Shown: in pieces, positions 57,851 to 64,000 of the stretch
How positions within the stretch are numbered: the first letter of the stretch is position 1
Layout of the letters: each line of letters opens with the position of its first letter
Assembly (NCBI GenBank): GCA_038049695.1
Contig: CP142452.1
Span: forward strand, 49,000,501 to 49,064,500
Direction: 5' to 3'
Length of the DNA stretch: 64,000 nt
Origin: Cinnamomum chago
Lineage: Eukaryota > Streptophyta > Magnoliopsida > Laurales > Lauraceae
Made by a program: the position numbers and the translations under genes
Notes under the pieces: model-generated
What the model was told of the DNA's origin: nothing
Database searches by the model: none
Seen by the model: only the letters and a program-made list of their open reading frames with translations

Positions 57851-59587
57851 TCTTCCTTCGTGACTTCACACCATCCAAGAAACAATAGGGAAAACCCAAG
57901 TTTTTTTACAAAATAAAATTCATTATATTAGTAAGGTTGATTATGAGTTACATAGATAGAACTTGCTGACTTTCACCAAGTATGGAATTCCCATTAATGA
58001 CCACTTTGGATGCTTCAAAAACTAGAAAGTTGACTTTTCACTATCAGTAAGTGGGTCATATCTTCTCTAATACATCTCATAATTGCACAATTTTGGTTTT
58101 TTTTTTAGGTGATTGAATTACTCACAAAAATGAGTGTGATTGGGCAATTGAACACCTTTTTGCACATCACACATGCGCTTCTCTAGAAACATGGAAATTA
58201 AAAATGAAACCTATTATTCTAAATTTGTCTTATGTGGACCCTTGTTGAGTTGATGTGGGGTCTGCTAGAGTTCTTCCAAGGCTGCTGATTTCATCATTGT
58301 CCCTAGCTTGGAAATGCTCAATCTTGAGTTGTGCAGTAGTCCACCCATATCAGAGATGATCGTATAAACTCACGATTTGATTATAGATGTTTCTCTCTTA
58401 CCACTGGATGAATGTAGAGTGTCTGATCCATCACGTGTCGCTAGAAGAGAGGCATTTGCATTTCTATCATCTTGAATCTTCTCCAAAACTCCATGAGACT
58501 TGCATTTGCAAACAATCTCGATTGAACTGTCAGATCATTTAATCGTGTCCATCAATCGGTATATCTCTTGTATGATTTGAACCACTGTTGAGCTCAAAAA
58601 CCAAAATCAAGCATAGGACTGAATTTTAGAAGATCAATGGTAGGTCTTCTTTATGTCTTGACGGTACTAAATGAAGATCTATGATTGTTTCTTTAATTGG
58701 ATCAATTTGATGTTCAGGAGTTTCTTGATGCAACAGCCTTTCATGTTTGTCTTCAATTTCATGAAAGAGCAGTTTTTTTTATCATGCAGCTTAGGGAATG
58801 TTTGTAATTGATTTGCTTAAGGTAAAGCAACCAATAAGGTGGTGTACTGGTGTTTGGGGATTGTTGACTGGTTTATTTATTCATTTATCAGTTAAGATAG
58901 GGTGTGCGGTTATAGGATAGCTGTATATCAGTTTTGTTTCATGGATTACTGCTTTTGGTTAATTGAATAAAGGACAGGCTAGTAGGGCTGATCCAAATCC
59001 ATCAAGGGAAGCGATTTGAGGTTTATTAAGTTTAGTTGGGTTGGGGCAAAACTGGGGATTTTCAGACGAGGGACTTGGGTTAGGATTTTGCTTAAATTTG
59101 GGTTTGATATGGGATTTGTAAAGGAAAGGCTAGGGGTTTGGTATAGTTATGTAGGTGTCGCGACCCCGGACCGGGTTACCGAGGTCCTAATCCGGGATCG
59201 GGACATTAAAGAAGGTGGTGGTGTATGAATGGTTAAAAATGTAGAGTGTGTCAACAAGGTGCACACACTTATTTAATTTCCCACAGGTGTCCGCGGTGAG
59301 GATATCACAACCATATATGAATATTTCTATTAAGTGCGGAAGCGTGTAGCAAATCAAATGATAGTCCACTTCTAATCACAAGATAAATCACATGTATAAT
59401 CAAGTATCAGACTGAGCAATGATCATTAGCATGTTACCCAAAAGTAGTTAAAGTTTATACAAAAGATCATTTAATTACATTTCCCAAAAATAGAGGCCAA
59501 CAAAGGCCAATACATCTCAAAATATAATCCCAAAAGAATGAGGTATAAGTTCTCCCAAAATGTTATCTCTCTCTAGCAATCCAATGT

Positions 59588-59679
59588 CTACATGACATCA
59601 TCAGCATGCCACTCAACTAACTGTTGCGGTTCTCCGACTGCCTCCTCGTGCTCCTCCTCGGGATAACCAACAACGGGAC
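59588..59679 (-). other. Candidate acidic exon in LTR A4
   Basis: 92 bases after GGTACTCAG on the minus strand. The peptide ends EWHADDVM with a TAG stop. Other positions vary from A1 to A3, while the acidic run and the ending are kept. Confidence 0.4.
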
Positions 59680-60612
59680 CTGAGTACCAAAAGTGGGTCA
59701 AACAAGACGGTTTGGCAAATGGGTAAAAATGCAACGACAATATGATAATAAATGAATTTACCTTCCAAAAGCATTTAAAACTGTTTAAGTAACAATTTCT
59801 ATAAACGAGATAAAACATTTATTCAAATACCAGTATGCATTATAAAACATGTAAGGTAACCAAGGGAACGGGAAACAAGCAAGATGGCAACCACACGAAG
59901 CTAAGTCCTCTATCACTAAAGCGATAGAGCAAGAGCTAGGCACTGATCTTGGTCACTCGAGGTGAGGAGCAACAGTGGATCTTATAAATACATATACATA
60001 TACTATACATGACCACGGTAGCGAGCCGGGCATCGGGAACCACAGTAGCAATCTGCGGCATCGGGACAAGACCACGGTAATAACCGGGTAGTGGGATCCA
60101 AACTGCAGCTGGCGGGACAAGAGGGGGATCTCCAAGTCGGTGGATCAGACCAACAGGGTTATCCAAGCTTAGTGGTGCCGACTAATAGGTCAAATAACAA
60201 ATCGAGACATATGCAAGTAAATCAAGTACAATAAATAAACGGGCAAGACGGGGGTGCTCAAGGGCACATTGTCATTTCATGTGGTGCGGTGCAGTTCAAG
60301 ACAAGTAAGTCTTTCAAGTGTAATTCAATACTTTCGGGAAAACAAGGCATGTAGTATAAATCTAGGGAACAATGAAATACTATAGAGCTTTTGAAATCTC
60401 AAGACAAGTATCGGGGTTCAAAGCTAGTTCAAGGTGAATAGGGATCCCGTATGTCGATCTGATAATAATTTGGTACTCTTTGAGTTTGGGGACATTCCGG
60501 GCTCCTTATACACACTGAATTTTCAAACTTCGAATGACATCTTCGTGATATGGTTTCTTTTTCGGATGGCCTCATACAATGCCTAATGAATCTCCTTAGA
60601 TCGACAAAGCTC

Positions 60613-61085
60613 AGCGCTCGAGCGAACCGGAGAGTTCGCTCGAGCGAGGAGCTCTCCAGAATGGTCGTTTGGGTAATTTCGGTTACCTTGCGGTCAAATG
60701 GCGGTTAGCCGCTGGCTGACCGCGTGGCTAACCGCGGTTGGCCTGACAGAAAGACAGGTTACTGGAATTGTAACCGAAATGGTTCGGTTGGCTGGCGGTT
60801 AGCCGCTGACATGTTCAGCGGTTAGCCGCTAGCTGACCGTGAGGGTGATCGTATTTTCAGGTGGAAATGTTGCTCTTTGGAAAAGTAACCGAATGGGTCG
60901 GTTGTCTGGCGGTTAGCCGCCGATGGGTTCGGCGGTTAGCCGCTGGCTAACCGTGAGGCTGACTGAGTTTTCAGGGGGAAATGTTGCTCTCTGGAAAAGT
61001 AACCGCGACTGTTTGGTTAGCTGGCGGTTAGCCGCCAGTCACCAGACGGCTAGCCGCCAGGTGACCGCTGGCTGACCGCCAGGTG
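60613..61085. repeat. Palindrome cassette of A4, mixed type
   Basis: Two TCGCTCGAGCGA-type units (60615-60650) are followed by about 400 bases of GGCGGTTAGCCGCTGGCTAACCG-like units. Both motif types occur in one LTR, as in A3. Confidence 0.85.
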
Positions 61086-62422
61086 CGAGAAACACCCACT
61101 GTGTTCAGATTTGAGCCATTTTCCTCCTCAAAACCATTCTTCTCACTTCCACTTAATCCTTGCCATAGAACTGAGCTAAAAGCTCCTCCAATGCACTATC
61201 TACCCTTCTCAACAACTCCAATATGGGTTCATTCCATCACTTCCTCCATTAACATCAAATCCCATACAAATAAAGAAAGAAGGAAACCATTTCACCATAG
61301 AGTACATTTAGGACAAAACAAATGGAAATTAAATTCCATGCACCAATACACTTATAAGTCATAAATGCACAATTAATACTCTATCATGAACATTTATTTC
61401 AAAACAAAGCAATAAATAGGCATGAGTGGAAAAATACCAAAATCATTGAAAGCTTATAAAATCAAATCATCCACTTGCCTTTGGTCTCTAATCAATGAAA
61501 TCAAGCTCTAATACTCTTCCAAGCCCAAGATTCAAACTATGAACAAAATCCCCAAAACAACAAACCCTAAAATGGTCAAACAATGAAACCTTACAATAAT
61601 GGAGATGAAGCTTCTCTAGGTCTAGAAGAATACAAATCTAGAAGAAGGGAAGGATTACTTACTTGTAAGGTCCTCTAATGGCAAGAGTAAGCTCAATGAA
61701 TATCTTGGAATGGTGGGTTTTTTTCACAAAGGGTATCAATAGGTAGCTATGGTGATGAAGAAGAGAATGATGACCTCCAATATGATGTTGGTGCAAGATT
61801 AGTAGGAGGTTGAGATGGAGAGAGCAAGAAGAAGAAGAAAAGTTGCTAACAAACCCTAGACTCTCTTCTTGTGCTGGAAAAAGGACAAATGAGGAAGATG
61901 GGTCTCCTTATATAAGCAAATGGAGATGGGTCCCACTACTTAAGACATTCAAGAGCTGAAATCTTGGCTTTTGGGGCTTCTAATGAACTCGACAAAGAAG
62001 AGAAAAGTACTTGTCGAAATATCTAGTTTCCAAAAAGTATATGTTTCGCGGGTTTCGGAAATATCAAGTTTTGGGTACAGATTTAGTGTACGATGACTGT
62101 TTTGCCCTCAAGGCTATGAAGTCACGTTTCGGGATCTCGAACGGGGACGGGATCAACATGAAAGTTGTAGGGATTATCAACACAAATAAAACGGGATTAA
62201 AACAATGAATGCAGTAACTACGATAAATCCTCAAGCGCATGCAAGGTCATAAAGAAGGAACCCCCAAAGGGCCCCACTAAGCACAAACAATCAAAATTCC
62301 CCAAAACTATATCAAAAGCTATTTTAAACCCAACTTAGCCAAAATCACTTATCAAGCTTAGAACTAACACACGACTTAATTAGTACTAATCGAGTTCACT
62401 TGGGTCGGGGTCTTACAGTAGG

Positions 62423-63286
62423 TATGTGTTGGGGTTAACTTTTGGCAAAAAGCCAAATGGTTTTGAAAGAGAGAGAGAGAGTTGTTGGCTGAAAGTAGGG
62501 TTTTTTGGGGTGACAGATTTGGGTAAATATAGGTTTCTTGGGTTGGAGGTTACAGTCTAAAAAAGGATGATTAGGGATTGAGAGATAAGACTAAGAGATA
62601 GGGGTAAGAGATTGAGACGGTTGAGTTGGTCCGAGGTTCGAAATTTCCGAACGAGCATGAGAAAACTTGAGCGTGTTCTATTTTTAAAGATAATGATTGA
62701 TTCTAGGAAAAATTGCTTGATAACAGGAAAAGAGAGGACATCAATAAAATCCTGTCTGCTCTAAATCCCAATCTGATTCAAGAAGGCGATGTCAGATTCA
62801 CACTTCGGTCTTCTTTTGGAAGGTTTTTATTTTTTTTTTACTTCACACAATGAGATGACTTACAGATCATCCAAAAAACAAGAGCGAAAACCCAAGTTTT
62901 TTACAAAATGAAATCAATTATATCATCCCAATTTGCATCGATACATTGTAAATTGAAATTTGAGTCTTTTGAAGATTCTTGTAAAAGTTTCTACAAGTGT
63001 GTTCTTGAAATGTTTTCTTGTTATCTCCATCAGTATATTTTATTGCAGATAATGGTTATTTGGACTTTGGTGTGGTACTCTATGAAACACCCAAAAGAAA
63101 TAAGGGATTTGAAGAAGTTGTTGTGCTGGGTTAATGCTGCCAACCACTCTATTTATAATGGAGTCTCATGCACAAATCACAATATTAGTAATGAGCTTGT
63201 CTTTACAAATACAATGAAGTTCGACAAACTACTTGAATCTAAGAACATTTATAAAACATGATAGACTATCAAATAAAGGTAATCCT
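62423..63286 (+). other. Unassigned sequence with an unrecognised frame
   Basis: It contains a 117-codon open frame at 62908-63261 (with SMKHPKEIRDLKKLLCWVNA) that I cannot place in a family. The words AAAACCCAAGTTTTTTACAAAA before it recur near 57892, so that edge is repeated DNA. A short GA run lies at 62469-62481. Likely non-coding or a piece of a repeat. Confidence 0.3.
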
Positions 63287-64000
63287 CTAGGGATTATGAT
63301 ACGCTAATGACCATATGAAAATAAGAATCTTAGTGGTACTGCGAGCTAAGGCCCGATCTTTGGCTTTAGCAAAGGAGTGGGAAACTACTGATTGCTTCTT
63401 GCTCTTCCAGGAGATAAGAAAAGGGCCAAGAAAGATGCAGTATTCTGTAGTAGATCGGTGTGTATTACATCTGGTGCAATTAGAGTCAAAGTAGGCAGTG
63501 AGTTGGAGAGAGCTATCACTGAAGATTAGTGCCCGAATCATTGTTCTTTGAAGATGGTGCAAAATCCAAAGAACAATAGCCAATGGAGAGAAGTAGGGGT
63601 GAAGACAAACTAACAACTTGGACTAGATAGGCAGTGTCAGGCCGAGTGCTAGTCAAGTAGACAAGACTACCAACAACTTGTCTATAATGAATGGGATCAG
63701 GGAGAGGAGTGCCATTCAATGCAGAGAGTGTTTGATTGAGCTCAAGTGGAGTGCTAAAATTTTTGGAATTGGTTAGCCCTGCTCTATGAAGAACATCTCC
63801 AAGATACTTCATTTGTGAAAGAACATAACTTTGCGGAGTGTAGGCAACAAGAAGTAGCTCAGAGGACCAAGATCTTTCATGTCAAATTGGGAACTGAGGT
63901 AGATATTGAGAAACAGTATGCTTTCTTGATCATCACTGGTAACAAGCATACCATCAACATAGAGAAGAAGTATGCGACCATGGGTAGAGAAGTAGAAGGG
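63287..64000 (-). pseudogene. Copia pol fragment (RT end and RNase H), cut by window end
   Basis: Minus-strand matches include LLLYVDGMLVTSDD (the YVDD block near 63950), YLGDVLHRAGLTNSKN, TPLPDPIHYRQVVGSLVYL, TRPD and ISWKSKKQSVV. This is the C-terminal reverse transcriptase and RNase H of a different Copia clade from G. Diverged and broken (several breaks), so an older fossil. Its remaining part lies beyond 64000. Confidence 0.88.

Larger units (their letters stand above)
54878..59155. other. Downstream of exon 4: intron 4 or gene end, mostly unassigned
   Basis: It starts with the intron 4 donor GTAAAT. It contains an L1 RT piece, an RTE tail and a SINE. The remaining parts (55881-56924, 57241-57635, 57851-59155) show no supported gene; I searched by eye for a fifth WASH1 exon and found none. 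Confidence 0.5.
59156..62417 (-). mobile_element. Family A solo LTR, copy A4
   Basis: On the minus strand it runs from TGTAAGACCCCGACCC (62417) to CCGGGGTCGCGACA (59156), 3262 bases, with exact 5-base target duplications GTAGG at 59151-59155 and 62418-62422. Solo LTR; the flanking sequence reads on across it. Confidence 0.93.

Overview
The window reads as nuclear DNA of a flowering plant, most likely a eudicot. It is AT-rich and densely nested with plant-type LTR retrotransposons (Ty3/Gypsy chromovirus-like and Copia), plus a Mutator-like element, hAT-like elements, LINEs of L1 and RTE type and an Au-like tRNA-derived SINE. I see one recognisable host gene: the 5' half of a WASH1 (Arp2/3 activator) homologue, in four exons between 46399 and 54877. 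The species cannot be named from the sequence.

Layout. 1-12123 is a deep nest. A Copia-type LTR remnant (C3) holds a long LTR of family B, into which two family A LTRs (A1, A2) and a family C solo LTR (C2) have inserted. 12479-19516 is a young, complete-ended element (C4) with 1.7 kb LTRs that carries only a gag-like gene. 19517-21418 is unassigned sequence with a MITE. 21419-32745 is a reverse copy of family B interrupted by element D, which holds a hAT-like element and a 5.6 kb Copia element (G). 32746-33642 looks like older flanking DNA with a second MITE copy. 33651-37171 is a hAT-like element split by solo LTR A3. 37181-46266 is a Mutator-like element (transposase plus OTU protease domain) split by chromovirus E, which is itself split by solo LTR F. 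The WASH1 coding region starts 123 bases after the last transposon junction. Its introns hold a solo LTR (H), three L1-type fragments and a duplicated minisatellite. No further WASH1 exon was recognised before 64000, although A4, an RTE tail, a SINE and a Copia fragment fill that stretch.

Direct target-site duplications support the borders of A2, A3, A4, C2, C4, F and G (5 bp, exact) and of H (4 of 5 bases). D is flanked by a 6-base repeat.

Two patterns cut across element families. First, LTRs of unrelated families carry, in the same relative place, a cassette of short palindromes built on TCGCTCGAGCGA, GCGGTTAGCCGC or TCGGTCGACCGA. The motif type differs between copies of one family and recurs between families. 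Second, the LTRs of families A, B and E each hold a short acidic reading frame that follows a splice-acceptor-like AG, ends in E-W-x-x-D-D-V, and shows only in-frame length differences between families. Both are readings by eye and need alignment.
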